Assembly (NCBI RefSeq): GCF_900176075.1
Contig: NZ_FWWV01000018.1
Span: 1 to 36,193 of the forward strand
Source: Pasteurella testudinis DSM 23072
GTDB lineage: Bacteria > Pseudomonadota > Gammaproteobacteria > Enterobacterales > Pasteurellaceae
Direction of reading: 5' to 3'
DNA: 36,193 nucleotides
Shown: positions 21,921 to 29,429 of the stretch, piece by piece
How positions within the stretch are numbered: position 1 is the first letter of the stretch
Layout: every line of letters starts with the position of its first letter
Program-made: the position numbers and the translations under genes
Notes under the pieces: model-generated
What the model was told of the DNA's origin: nothing
Seen by the model: only the letters and a program-made list of their open reading frames with translations
The model's database searches: none

Positions 21921-23345
21921 ATGACTCCATTATCTAAATCCAAAATTGCACTTATCCTCAGTACATCTTTGCTAATAGCCGCTTGCAACGAAGAAAAAAC
22001 CCTTACCTTAGAAAAACCCCCTGTCATTTTTAACTTAGCTCCATCTCAGGTAGCAAGAGATATCTACTACTGGGATACAAAAACAATCGAACAGCTTAAA
22101 AGCCTTTCTGCATCTTATCAGCAGCTCAGTCAAATAAATATTAATTATGAAACTATCGCGAATGACGATCTGCCTTTATTCCCTAGTTTTTCTGGCTTTG
22201 ACTCAACATCACTTGCTGAATTAAAGAATAAATATCAACAAGTACTATCTGAGGCTAAATTACTCAAGGAAAAAGCAGATGAAATCGTTGAAGTCGATGA
22301 GCTTATACTCAAAACAGAACAAGATACCGCTAAACAACAACATTCTGCACAGAGTAAAATGCTGGCGCAATATCGTGAGAAATTGACACCATTACGACAA
22401 CAAAAAGAAAATATCGAATCATTACAAGAGGCCAGTAAAACCAAGGTCGATGAACTACGAACAGATTCTATTGCAATCGTGAATAAACTCATTATTGACG
22501 AAGAAATTCCGGTAAATATTCTCGGTTCAGATGAAATGAGCTATTTTAGTTATATCAAGAAACCTTGTGATACCGAAGGCCTTAAGGCCGATGGCTCCTA
22601 CAATCAAATTATGTTGACCTATCAAGGGGTGTGCTTTACGACACACTTTAAATTAAGCCCGCAATATGCTGCCCATTTTGCTCAAAATACTGCATTGTCA
22701 GACAAGCTATCCTTAAATTTCATAGAAATAGTGAAACAACAAATTGCACAAGGGCGCGTTGACGTTGAGCCATTTAAAAATAGCGGATACCAATATGAGC
22801 TCAAGACATTAAAGCATCAGATTCATAATGAAGAAATTATTGCCCGTAATAAAAATAACGGAGAGAGTGAAAATCAGCTTTCTAGACAGGTTGATCAGGC
22901 AGAAAAACACTACCTCAGCCTTGTAACGAAGCTTGAGCAATACAATAGTAATCGTGCTCACTATTTAAATAATAAATTCAAAATTAAATTTCATAATTTG
23001 TCTTCATTAGAGGAGCTACGTAGTGAAATGTCCGTATTTTATCTAAATTTTATTGATAAAATTACGCAATCTAAAGACAAGCCGACTCAAGAGCCATACC
23101 AAAAAATTGTTATTAAGCTCCAAAAAAATAAGCCCTATGTTTTGATCAAAGACACAACCCCAAGCTACACACAATACTTTTTTATCAATACTGCCAATCT
23201 CACGAAAAATAAGCAATATACAGATAAAGACACTATCTCAATCGACGATTTACACCGTGATGGTTTGCTAACGGTTAACCAGGTGAAATTTAATGCTGAA
23301 GGCATACCCATTGAGGTCATTTATACCTTATCCCAGCTAGAATAA
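21921..23345 (+). CDS. Unknown 474-aa lipoprotein with coiled coil
   Basis: A lipoprotein (LLIAAC, Cys22) of unknown family. Asn follows the cysteine, with no Asp at +2, so outer-membrane sorting is expected. Residues about 85-190 are heptad-rich and charged (AELKNKYQQVLSEAKLLKEK ... QYREKLTPLRQQ), a likely coiled coil. A middle domain follows with two cysteines (KKPCDTEG ... YQGVCFTTHF), then a second coiled-coil region near 290-330. It is more AT-rich than the T4SS genes and stands alone on the plus strand between minus-strand genes, so it looks like cargo. Entry/surface exclusion or phage-receptor masking is conceivable from its location, but nothing in the sequence proves it. GAGG precedes ATG 21921. 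Confidence 0.75.
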   Translation: MTPLSKSKIALILSTSLLIAACNEEKTLTLEKPPVIFNLAPSQVARDIYYWDTKTIEQLKSLSASYQQLSQININYETIANDDLPLFPSFSGFDSTSLAELKNKYQQVLSEAKLLKEKADEIVEVDELILKTEQDTAKQQHSAQSKMLAQYREKLTPLRQQKENIESLQEASKTKVDELRTDSIAIVNKLIIDEEIPVNILGSDEMSYFSYIKKPCDTEGLKADGSYNQIMLTYQGVCFTTHFKLSPQYAAHFAQNTALSDKLSLNFIEIVKQQIAQGRVDVEPFKNSGYQYELKTLKHQIHNEEIIARNKNNGESENQLSRQVDQAEKHYLSLVTKLEQYNSNRAHYLNNKFKIKFHNLSSLEELRSEMSVFYLNFIDKITQSKDKPTQEPYQKIVIKLQKNKPYVLIKDTTPSYTQYFFINTANLTKNKQYTDKDTISIDDLHRDGLLTVNQVKFNAEGIPIEVIYTLSQLE

Positions 23346-23503
23346 AGTCATCTAGTCTGCGAGCAATTTAGATTGGGGGGCGATGACTACCTTTAATAGG
23401 GGGTGAGCTTTTCCCAATTTAAGAGTACCTTTGAAGTGATTGAATGCCATTGTTTTCTAATTTTTCGTAGAACTCCGCCATTACCGCAATCACCAACAAA
23501 TCA

Positions 23504-23977
23504 TTATAACTTCAACATCAATATCATACCATCGAGCGGTGAAGCACGAAAACCTTGTTCCAGATAAAATCGTTTCGCTTTTTCGTTTAAAGCGTGCACT
23601 AACAGTGCCCTCACGCCGACTTGTTCACTCACGCGTAAAACCCGTAAAATCACATCCTGTAGCAACGCCGCCCCGAAACCTCGTCCTTGTAAGGTACTAT
23701 CGACGGCCAAACGCCCCAATACAATTGCCGGAATCGGATCCGGCATATTACGCCGAATATTACCCGTTGCAACCTGATGGCTAATAGAACCCGAAGCAAT
23801 CGCATAGTAAGCAACCACATGATTATTCTCATCACAGATCACAAACGTGCGGCTCGCTTTGCTCAACTGATTTTTAAAGGCCGTTTTTTTCAACCAAGTA
23901 TCCAAATCAAGCTCCCCGCACTGAAATAATTGCGTGTTGTGTTCTGCGGTTAAAAGCTGTGGCGGGCTATATTTCAT
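23504..23977 (-). CDS. GNAT-family toxin (TacT/AtaT-like)
   Basis: A 157-residue GNAT acetyltransferase. The acetyl-CoA loop is QGRGFG (97-102, Q/RxxGxG), followed by the helix AALLQDVI. RFYLEQGF carries Y138 at the position of the catalytic tyrosine of TacT toxins. TacT/AtaT enzymes acetylate charged tRNA and stop translation. It follows its partner DUF1778 gene with a 3-bp gap on the minus strand, the standard antitoxin-toxin order. It probably helps keep the ICE in the population. Confidence 0.9.
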   Translation of the reverse strand: MKYSPPQLLTAEHNTQLFQCGELDLDTWLKKTAFKNQLSKASRTFVICDENNHVVAYYAIASGSISHQVATGNIRRNMPDPIPAIVLGRLAVDSTLQGRGFGAALLQDVILRVLRVSEQVGVRALLVHALNEKAKRFYLEQGFRASPLDGMILMLKL

Positions 23978-23980
23978 GAT

Positions 23981-24247
23981 TTATTTCGTTTCCCAAGGCA
24001 CCGGTCTTTTCATCAACCTATCTAATTTTGGATTCGGTTCGCTGGGCGCATCTAAAATTGCCATGAATTCATTAAAACGCGCTTCGTCTAACTGAAATAG
24101 CGTCTGATCTAAAATCACATCTTTTGCACGCGAGCAAACCACATCCAACATAAAGTCAGAGCGTGTCTTCCCGAGCAATGCCGCCGCATGATCAATTAAA
24201 TCGCGCTGCTCCGGGATAACCCGTAAATTAATTGCTGCTGTTCTCAT
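23981..24247 (-). CDS. DUF1778 antitoxin (TacA-like)
   Basis: An 88-residue protein with an N-terminal ribbon-helix-helix (MRTAAINLRVIPEQRDLIDH, then AAALLGKTRSDFMLDVV) and a C-terminal tail (LDAPSEPNPKLDRLMKRPVP) that would wrap the GNAT toxin. This is the DUF1778/TacA pattern; such antitoxins also repress their own operon. The start at 24247 is chosen for GGGGTG upstream and family length; ATG 24283 is further out. AT-rich palindromic sequence around 24272-24290 (TTGATATACAA) could be the operator. Confidence 0.9.
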   Translation of the reverse strand: MRTAAINLRVIPEQRDLIDHAAALLGKTRSDFMLDVVCSRAKDVILDQTLFQLDEARFNEFMAILDAPSEPNPKLDRLMKRPVPWETK

Positions 24248-24372
24248 TGTTACACCCCAAAAAAATACACATTTGATATACAATATATTAGTTCAAATCG
24301 ATATAACCGGTCAAGGTAATTCGGGTAATCTGATAAAGTCCTTTTATACTTGTGTGAGTACAAATCGCGTAG

Positions 24373-24402
24373 CTCAAAAAATCAGGGAGCTTTTCAGCTC
24401 CC
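24373..24402 (-). terminator. Intrinsic terminator for the minus-strand transfer block
   Basis: Read on the minus strand: GGGAGC (24402-24397), loop TGAAAA, GCTCCC (24390-24385), then TGATTTTTTG. It lies just downstream of the gene ending at 24419 and separates that operon from the TacAT pair. Confidence 0.75.
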
Positions 24403-24418
24403 CGTCTATTTTAACCTC

Positions 24419-24766
24419 TCACTTAATCGGATGATATGCCCCATCCCAATCGACGTCATCACGCATGGCATCTGTCTGCAATTTACCGTCCTTTTTACTG
24501 ACTAAGTAACTAAATATACGTCGTTCAATATCTGGGTCTCCGCCACATTGTTTGTTGTGCACTTCATAGAAGTCGAATTGATACTGTTGCGCATCTTCAG
24601 CAACCGCATATTTAATGCAGTTGGGTTTCAAACCAGTCAGTTTGTTTTTATAAATTGAGGCTTCGACCGACTTATAGGCTTGGGCTTCTGAGATGATAGA
24701 TTTCGCTTGTATCGACAGGCTGATACCGGCAATAAACATTCCGGTCAAAATAAGGCTTTTTTTCAT
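24419..24766 (-). CDS. Small exported protein at the end of the TIGR03757-03755 operon
   Basis: A 115-residue protein with a clear signal peptide (MKKSLILTGMFIAGISLSIQ, cleavage near AKS), two cysteines in the mature part (NCIKYAV, KQCGGDP) and a polar, tyrosine-rich body. The family is not recognised. AGGAG lies at the proper distance before ATG 24766; an in-frame ATG at 24802 has none. It is the last gene before the terminator, about 40 bases after the TIGR03755 gene. A periplasmic accessory of the T4SS, or an unrelated passenger, is possible. Confidence 0.7.
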   Translation of the reverse strand: MKKSLILTGMFIAGISLSIQAKSIISEAQAYKSVEASIYKNKLTGLKPNCIKYAVAEDAQQYQFDFYEVHNKQCGGDPDIERRIFSYLVSKKDGKLQTDAMRDDVDWDGAYHPIK

Positions 24767-24807
24767 GATAAACTCCTGATTATTGTTTTCGTATGACAAC
24801 ACCCTGA

Positions 24808-26808
24808 TTACATTATTTGGTCTAATTTATTTCCTCTGATAATTTTCGTCAAGGTATCAGCATAATTTGGGTCGGTCGCATAGCCGGCTTTTGCCACTTC
24901 ACGCGCAAACGCAACTGGGTCATCTTTGTAGTTAAATGCATTGCGGTAACGTTTATTTTTCGTGAGAAATGCACCATAACCGTCTGCCGCTTCCCCAAAA
25001 CCGCCGTAGGCGGCAAAATTATCCCGAATCCCCACTTTTTGACCGTTAATGACTTCATGTGTAGCGAAATTCACCGACCCACTACTACCAGTACCTTTTA
25101 CCCCGAAATACGCATTGCCTTTTACATGTTGCCCCCAGCCTGATTCAAGTGCGGCTTGTGCGATCACAACCTCTGCCGGGACACCCCACTTTTTTTCAAT
25201 TTCTTTCGCCGCCGGCAAGGCTTGTGCAATAAACTCTTGTTTTGTTTTTGCCGTTATACTGCTATTGGGAATTGAGCCGTTATAACTGCCGGTAGCACCG
25301 CCTGAACCACTATTCCCCGTGAATGACGGCATATACGGTGTGATATTGCTCACACTCGGCACGCCCAATATAATGTTTTTCCTTGGTAGGCTGATACCTT
25401 GGCTTGGTTGCATATCAGCCGCACCGGGTTCACCTTTTTCCAAATCATTGATACGTTTGTCCATGCTGTCCTGTGGTGTTGAATAAGCGCCGGCAGCCGC
25501 TTCTCGGTGTTGTTTATTTTGTAAAATCACCGAAGCGGTATTGCTCATAATCGATTTTTGCATATCCATTTCCAATTTCACTTGTGAAATTTCCCGATCG
25601 ATCAGGGTGAGGACTTTTTCCAGCTCTGCCTGTGCATCCGCATCTTGTGCCACATTCGGTTCGCGCATACCGGCTAACACTGACCGGCGCGCCAACAGCA
25701 TTTTTTCTATGGTTTTCGATACTGCGATTTCACTGGATAAACGCTGACTTAACACTTCAACATCCGGATCTTCACGCAACGCCTCAATCAGACCGCGTGT
25801 CACCGGCACCGTTGCTGAACCCAATTCGGCTAACGTTTGCGTTGCCGGAATATCGGCATTCAAGACTTGCTGTAATTTTGCCACAGTCTTGATATTTTCA
25901 TCTTCAATCTTAGGCGTAAGCCCAACACCGGCTTTTGAGCTGTTTTTCGTACCACAATCTACTTTACACGTTGAAATAGATTGCTCACCAATCACGCTGG
26001 TAAGCCAATTCGCCGCCTCTTGCGGATTATCCCAAGTTTGGCAAAGTGCACCCTGACAGTTTGATGCACTCACACTATTCGACTCCAGTACACCACGTTG
26101 ATTAAGCAAGTTATAACCGGCTTTGGCAATATCTTCGACGATTTTAATCGGTTCTTGCCCTTGCCCGCCTTTTTTCTGATTACCAACCCAGGATTTTCCC
26201 TCTTTTCCTTGCTTATCATCCAGTTCTTTCTTTGCCTTAGAGGCATCCGGCTGCGATGAGGTAATATTTTTGTAACTTTCCAGATCCGCTGCTTGCCCCC
26301 ATTTACCACCCAAGGTTGCATCCGCTAATTTATGCGCCATCTCCTCACAACTCGTTTTCAAATTATTAAAATCAATTTTTCCCTGATAAACCCCATTAGT
26401 GATTAAATCGTACAATTGTGGGTTTGCACGTTGTAAAATCATTGCCGGCATACTGGCAACTGCGCCTTTGGCTGATTCGATGACATTACCCATTAAATCT
26501 TTAAATCCCTCTGTAATTCCATTTAATTGGTTCTTAATCGTAGTTTTAATATCAAAATTACCGCACATCAGATTCGCTTTCCAGCCGATACCCAACTCAA
26601 CAACACGCATATTGTTGCGTGTCGGCGGAGCCATATAGCCGGTTCCGCCACCAATCTGATAAAACACTCTATCCGATAAAATAGAATCGGATTTACTAAA
26701 ATCCAGTTTATCGGTGATCGCATCTGCATTTGCATTGAAGCTCGCTGCACTGAGAGCACATAACACGGTAAGGGTAATTTGATTTAATTTAACTATTCTG
26801 ATCGCCAT
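24808..26808 (-). CDS. TIGR03755-family (PFL_4711) protein fused to a GH73 glucosaminidase domain
   Basis: A 666-residue exported protein. The first about 470 residues match TIGR03755 (FYQIGGGTGYMAPPTRNNMR, VELGIGWKANLMCGNFDIKT, ASMPAMILQRANPQLYDLI), a conserved T4SS protein. After a glycine/serine linker the last about 145 residues form a FlgJ-like GH73 domain: VVIAQAALESGWGQHVKGNA with the catalytic glutamate (about residue 555), then NFAAYGGFGEAADGYGAFL and FAREVAKAGYATDPNYADTL. It would cleave peptidoglycan. I know TIGR03755 as a stand-alone protein, so the fusion is notable, and a second wall hydrolase besides the SLT enzyme. The start at 26808 fits the GAGGA eight bases upstream better than ATG 26814. 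Confidence 0.85.
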   Translation of the reverse strand: MAIRIVKLNQITLTVLCALSAASFNANADAITDKLDFSKSDSILSDRVFYQIGGGTGYMAPPTRNNMRVVELGIGWKANLMCGNFDIKTTIKNQLNGITEGFKDLMGNVIESAKGAVASMPAMILQRANPQLYDLITNGVYQGKIDFNNLKTSCEEMAHKLADATLGGKWGQAADLESYKNITSSQPDASKAKKELDDKQGKEGKSWVGNQKKGGQGQEPIKIVEDIAKAGYNLLNQRGVLESNSVSASNCQGALCQTWDNPQEAANWLTSVIGEQSISTCKVDCGTKNSSKAGVGLTPKIEDENIKTVAKLQQVLNADIPATQTLAELGSATVPVTRGLIEALREDPDVEVLSQRLSSEIAVSKTIEKMLLARRSVLAGMREPNVAQDADAQAELEKVLTLIDREISQVKLEMDMQKSIMSNTASVILQNKQHREAAAGAYSTPQDSMDKRINDLEKGEPGAADMQPSQGISLPRKNIILGVPSVSNITPYMPSFTGNSGSGGATGSYNGSIPNSSITAKTKQEFIAQALPAAKEIEKKWGVPAEVVIAQAALESGWGQHVKGNAYFGVKGTGSSGSVNFATHEVINGQKVGIRDNFAAYGGFGEAADGYGAFLTKNKRYRNAFNYKDDPVAFAREVAKAGYATDPNYADTLTKIIRGNKLDQIM

Positions 26809-26823
26809 TATCATGTTCCTCTG

Positions 26824-27759
26824 TTATTGCCAATCGGTACTGAATAAGAATTTTTGCCCACGTCTTTTGCAGCATGAATACGGTCGCCAAAGTGTCCAAG
26901 CGTAATTTCCTAAAGAAGAGAGTTGGGAAGAATAACTATCCTGCGGTGAGCCGTCAGGGAAAATCGCACAGCTACGCTGCATTCTGGGATACAACATTTG
27001 CCATTTATGCGTTTTTTTATCGCCTTCTTTGACCGGCCCCGGTGGCCAGTAACCGGCTCCGCCACGCTGCGCAGCCGGCTGATAAATATGCGGTTGCCCG
27101 GTACGACTGACAATATCCGCAATACGCTGCGCAATCACGGCAGATGCCTTATAATCATGTACCTGTGTAACAGCACCGGAACGTGGATAAATATTGCCCC
27201 ATAAGTCCCCGCTCGACCGCACTTCACGCATACCGGGAATCAGTGCTTCCGGATAAACGATCTCCGGTAAATTTTCGCGCCAAGCCAGAAAATCCAAGCT
27301 ACTCAAGAAATAAGGTAAAAACGGTGTCGTCTGTGTACGGCAAGAATAGCCCAAACCACTCATTAAATTCATAATGGCGCCTTGCGGATGGCCAATAGCA
27401 TCGGCATTTTTAAAAATCAGTTGTGAATATTTTTTCTGCGGAGAGCTGTATTCACCGGCATGAACGCCTTTACTTAAGATGTTCATCTCTTTCCACGGAT
27501 TTTGATTTTCATGGTTATATGCCGATACCACCATTTCCGGGATATAGTGCCGCACTTTGACGGATGTGCGGATACGACACCCGCCCCACCCGCAGCGTAG
27601 CCAATAGCAAACACCGACCACCTTATATTCCAAGCAACTCGGTGAGGCACTGGATGCCATTATTGACACCGTATTGATATCTGCCAATGCTCGATGTGCC
27701 GGTAAAAAAGAAATTGCGGAGAACAATATTAGCGATAATGCAGGATAGGATAATTTCAT
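26824..27759 (-). CDS. TIGR03756-family (PFL_4710) TraU-like protein
   Basis: A 311-residue exported, cysteine-rich protein. The signal peptide ends near HRALAD; SCLEYKVVGVCYWLRCGWGG with several cysteines and VRHYIPEMVVSAYN are the TraU/TIGR03756 signature, and the C-terminus has YAWTLWRPYSCCKRRGQKFL. TraU-type proteins are periplasmic and needed for mating-pair formation. ATG 27759 has GGAGGG upstream and overlaps the previous stop (ATGA). It ends 15 bases before the TIGR03755 start. Confidence 0.87.
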   Translation of the reverse strand: MKLSYPALSLILFSAISFLPAHRALADINTVSIMASSASPSCLEYKVVGVCYWLRCGWGGCRIRTSVKVRHYIPEMVVSAYNHENQNPWKEMNILSKGVHAGEYSSPQKKYSQLIFKNADAIGHPQGAIMNLMSGLGYSCRTQTTPFLPYFLSSLDFLAWRENLPEIVYPEALIPGMREVRSSGDLWGNIYPRSGAVTQVHDYKASAVIAQRIADIVSRTGQPHIYQPAAQRGGAGYWPPGPVKEGDKKTHKWQMLYPRMQRSCAIFPDGSPQDSYSSQLSSLGNYAWTLWRPYSCCKRRGQKFLFSTDWQ

Positions 27760-28220
27760 CTTATTCCCTCCATTTGTTGCTGTTGCAGCCAGTTTAACCA
27801 ATGCTGCCGAGCCAGCGCCAAATCAGTGATACCATATGTCACCACCGATTCAGCGCCGGGATAATCAAACAAGATCGCCGGCACTTTTTTAATACCGTTT
27901 TGCCAACCACTAATTACACCGGCATACGCAGCTTGTAACTGTTTCTCATACTGTTTCCATTCCTGACTGTTAAATAGTGCTTGAGCTTGTTGCTCCGCCT
28001 GCTCCGGTTGCTCACTAAAGTGCGTACTAAACCGATCTTCTATCTGCTCTGCCCCATCCAAATAGTAAATGGTGGCCAGGTCAGGGTCAGTCATATTTTT
28101 AATCGGGTAGGCTGCCGTGGTATAGATCGTAATGGTTGGATTTGGAACTGTTTCAGCCCATATCATCATTGGCTGGAACAATAATGTGATACCGATGCCT
28201 ACACATTGCTTTTTCCGCAT
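27756..28220 (-). CDS. TIGR03757-family (PFL_4709, DUF1525) exported protein
   Basis: A 154-residue protein with signal peptide (GIGITLLFQPMMIWAETV). The DUF1525 body contains TITIYTTAAYPIKNM, YLDGAEQIEDRFS, GVISGWQNGIKKVPAILFDY and a C-terminal YGITDLALARQHWLNWLQQQ. It is the first gene of the minus-strand trio TIGR03757-03756-03755, which in related ICEs lies within the main transfer operon. GGAGAA precedes ATG 28220; an in-frame ATG at 28268 has no SD. Confidence 0.86.
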   Translation of the reverse strand: MRKKQCVGIGITLLFQPMMIWAETVPNPTITIYTTAAYPIKNMTDPDLATIYYLDGAEQIEDRFSTHFSEQPEQAEQQAQALFNSQEWKQYEKQLQAAYAGVISGWQNGIKKVPAILFDYPGAESVVTYGITDLALARQHWLNWLQQQQMEGIR

Positions 28221-28245
28221 ATACTGTTCTCCGAGAATAGAAAGG

Positions 28246-28340
28246 GATACTAGGCACAGTATCGGCATTTACAGAAGATGAGTAGAAAAAACTCAATTTG
28301 GATTTGAGAGAATTTTCAACATTTTTTCTCTCAATTATTT
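28246..28340 (-). promoter_or_regulatory. Leader region of the minus-strand transfer operon
   Basis: GATACT (28246-28251) and AGTATC (28258-28263) form a hairpin or operator close to the TIGR03757 start. Further upstream, TTGAGAGAA/TTCTCTCAA (28334-28326 with 28312-28304, minus strand) overlaps a second possible hairpin CTCAA-ATCCAAA-TTGAG followed by TTTTTTC. The two share the CTCAA segment and exclude each other, as in an attenuator. Read on the plus strand the first stem is followed by a T-rich tract. The stems are short, so this is tentative. Confidence 0.35.
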
Positions 28341-28392
28341 TTTTAATTTTACGCTGGAATTTGCCGTTTCTTTTGTTAGAATGAAAGTCGAT

Positions 28393-28544
28393 TCATATTT
28401 AAGCCGTTGTCATTGACAACACTTAATAAGCTGCACGACTCTTGAGAAGCAGCGGCTATCCGATGAGGTAGTTGGGTTTATTATGTCTCCGAGCATTCTG
28501 AAACGGAACACTGTATTGATTAATACAGGGATGCCACCTAAACG
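28393..28544 (+). repeat. Structured repeat element, copy 3 (full length, 152 nt)
   Basis: Same length as copy 2 and nearly identical, with differences mostly in or beside stems: the internal hairpin is CTGTATT-GATT-AATACAG instead of CTGC...GCAG, and GCATTC (28493-28498) now pairs with GGATGC (28529-28534). The closing stem keeps only GTTTA/TAAAC. It lies about 95 nt upstream of the second leading-region cluster, whose first gene starts at 28638, and 170 bases from the divergent TIGR03757 gene. Confidence 0.78.
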
Positions 28545-28581
28545 CCTGCTTTAGCCTCGGCTTAAAGCGCTTCTAAACCCT

Positions 28582-28637
28582 GTAGGGAGTCCATTCCCTA
28601 CGGAATGCTCCTTACATCATTTATTAAGGAGTATTGA
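28582..28637 (+). promoter_or_regulatory. Two-hairpin translational leader D (DUF1640-like gene)
   Basis: Hairpin 1: GTAGGGA (28582-28588) with TCCCTAC (28595-28601). Hairpin 2: GAATGCTCCTTA (28603-28614) with TAAGGAGTATT (28625-28635, one G-U), masking the SD AAGGAG before ATG 28638. Alternative: GTAGGGAG (28582-28589) with CTCCTTAC (28608-28615), 8 bp with one G-U. Confidence 0.75.
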
Positions 28638-28931
28638 ATGGAACATAGTATGCAGCGACTGAATTTTGACAAACTCCGGTTTGTGAAAAAACTGAGTGAT
28701 GATAAAAGCTATACAAACGAACAAGCAGAAGCCCTGGCTGATGCATTCGATGAAGCTTTGACTCAAAGCCAATCGCCTTTAGCGACAAAATCTGATCTGG
28801 ACTCATTACGTCAAGAACTCAGACAAGAGCTAAAAGCGACAGAAAATCGATTATTGTATGCGATTGGCGCCTCATTTGCGGCGACAACAACCATACTGAT
28901 CGCTGTTCTCGGCTTAATGAAGTTCGTATAA
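28638..28931 (+). CDS. DUF1640/CCDC90-like coiled-coil membrane protein
   Basis: A 97-residue protein. FDKLRFVKKLSDDKSYTNEQ and AEALADAFDEAL resemble the start of DUF1640/CCDC90-type proteins. A coiled coil follows (LATKSDLDSLRQELRQELKA) and then a C-terminal transmembrane helix (AIGASFAATTTILIAVLGLM). These are found in many bacteria and mobile elements; the function in ICEs is unknown. AAGGAG precedes ATG 28638 inside leader D. It is the first gene after repeat copy 3. Confidence 0.75.
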   Translation: MEHSMQRLNFDKLRFVKKLSDDKSYTNEQAEALADAFDEALTQSQSPLATKSDLDSLRQELRQELKATENRLLYAIGASFAATTTILIAVLGLMKFV

Positions 28932-28955
28932 CCTTTCACTATTTTTAACCACCTG

Positions 28956-29019
28956 CCAAGGGAAAACAAACGCCCTTGGGTCGTTCATTTTCCTGCGGTA
29001 TCTTACAAGGAGAATGATT
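28956..29019 (+). promoter_or_regulatory. Two-hairpin translational leader E
   Basis: Hairpin 1: CCAAGGG (28956-28962) with CCCTTGG (28973-28979). Hairpin 2: TCATTTTCCT (28985-28994) with AGGAGAATGA (29008-29017, one G-U), masking the SD of the gene at 29020. Alternative: GGGAAAA (28960-28966) with TTTTCCT (28988-28994), plus AACG with CGTT. Confidence 0.68.
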
Positions 29020-29352
29020 ATGAACCGCCAATCTGAAGCTGACATTTTTGTCCCGGGATTTGATGATACCTATCTAACCGGTAAAAAACCTTCATTACTT
29101 TATCGGGCCGGACACAAAGTAGGTTCGCTTTTCTCAACTTTAAAACGCGGCACCCGTGCCGGTGTGAATGCTGTCACCGAAGAAATGCATGAGCAACTGG
29201 CAGATATTGCAAACGAAATTTACCTCAATCAAGAAATGCATTATGCCGAGCAGCTGAAAGCGCTCCGGCGGAAGTATTTATTGACCGGCATCATCTCCAC
29301 GTTCGTGGGTTTTATCGCCGGCGGAATCGTTGCCATTATCAGCCTCATCTAA
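29020..29352 (+). CDS. Unknown 110-aa protein with C-terminal membrane anchor
   Basis: A protein starting MNRQSEADIFVPGFDDTYLT, with a basic middle (GHKVGSLFSTLKRGTRAGVN), a helical stretch, and a C-terminal transmembrane helix (GIISTFVGFIAGGIVAIISL). The family is not recognised. The start at 29020 is preferred to ATG 29014 because AAGGAG is then seven bases away. The gene is second in the cluster and has its own leader. The arrangement of soluble N-terminus and tail anchor is shared with the preceding gene, so the two may act together at the membrane. Confidence 0.7.
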   Translation: MNRQSEADIFVPGFDDTYLTGKKPSLLYRAGHKVGSLFSTLKRGTRAGVNAVTEEMHEQLADIANEIYLNQEMHYAEQLKALRRKYLLTGIISTFVGFIAGGIVAIISLI

Positions 29353-29369
29353 ATTAACCAAGCACCCAT

Positions 29370-29429
29370 GTGGGAAATACATTCCCACTGGAATGGTATT
29401 TCCCATTTCTTATATTAAGGAGAAATACC
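29370..29429 (+). promoter_or_regulatory. Two-hairpin translational leader F
   Basis: Hairpin 1: GTGGGAA (29370-29376) with TTCCCAC (29382-29388). Hairpin 2: GGTATTTCCC (29395-29404) with GGAGAAATACC (29419-29429, one bulged A), ending exactly at ATG 29430. Alternative: TGGGAAATAC (29371-29380) with GTATTTCCCA (29396-29405), a perfect 10 bp and the clearest case of the switch. Confidence 0.8.
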
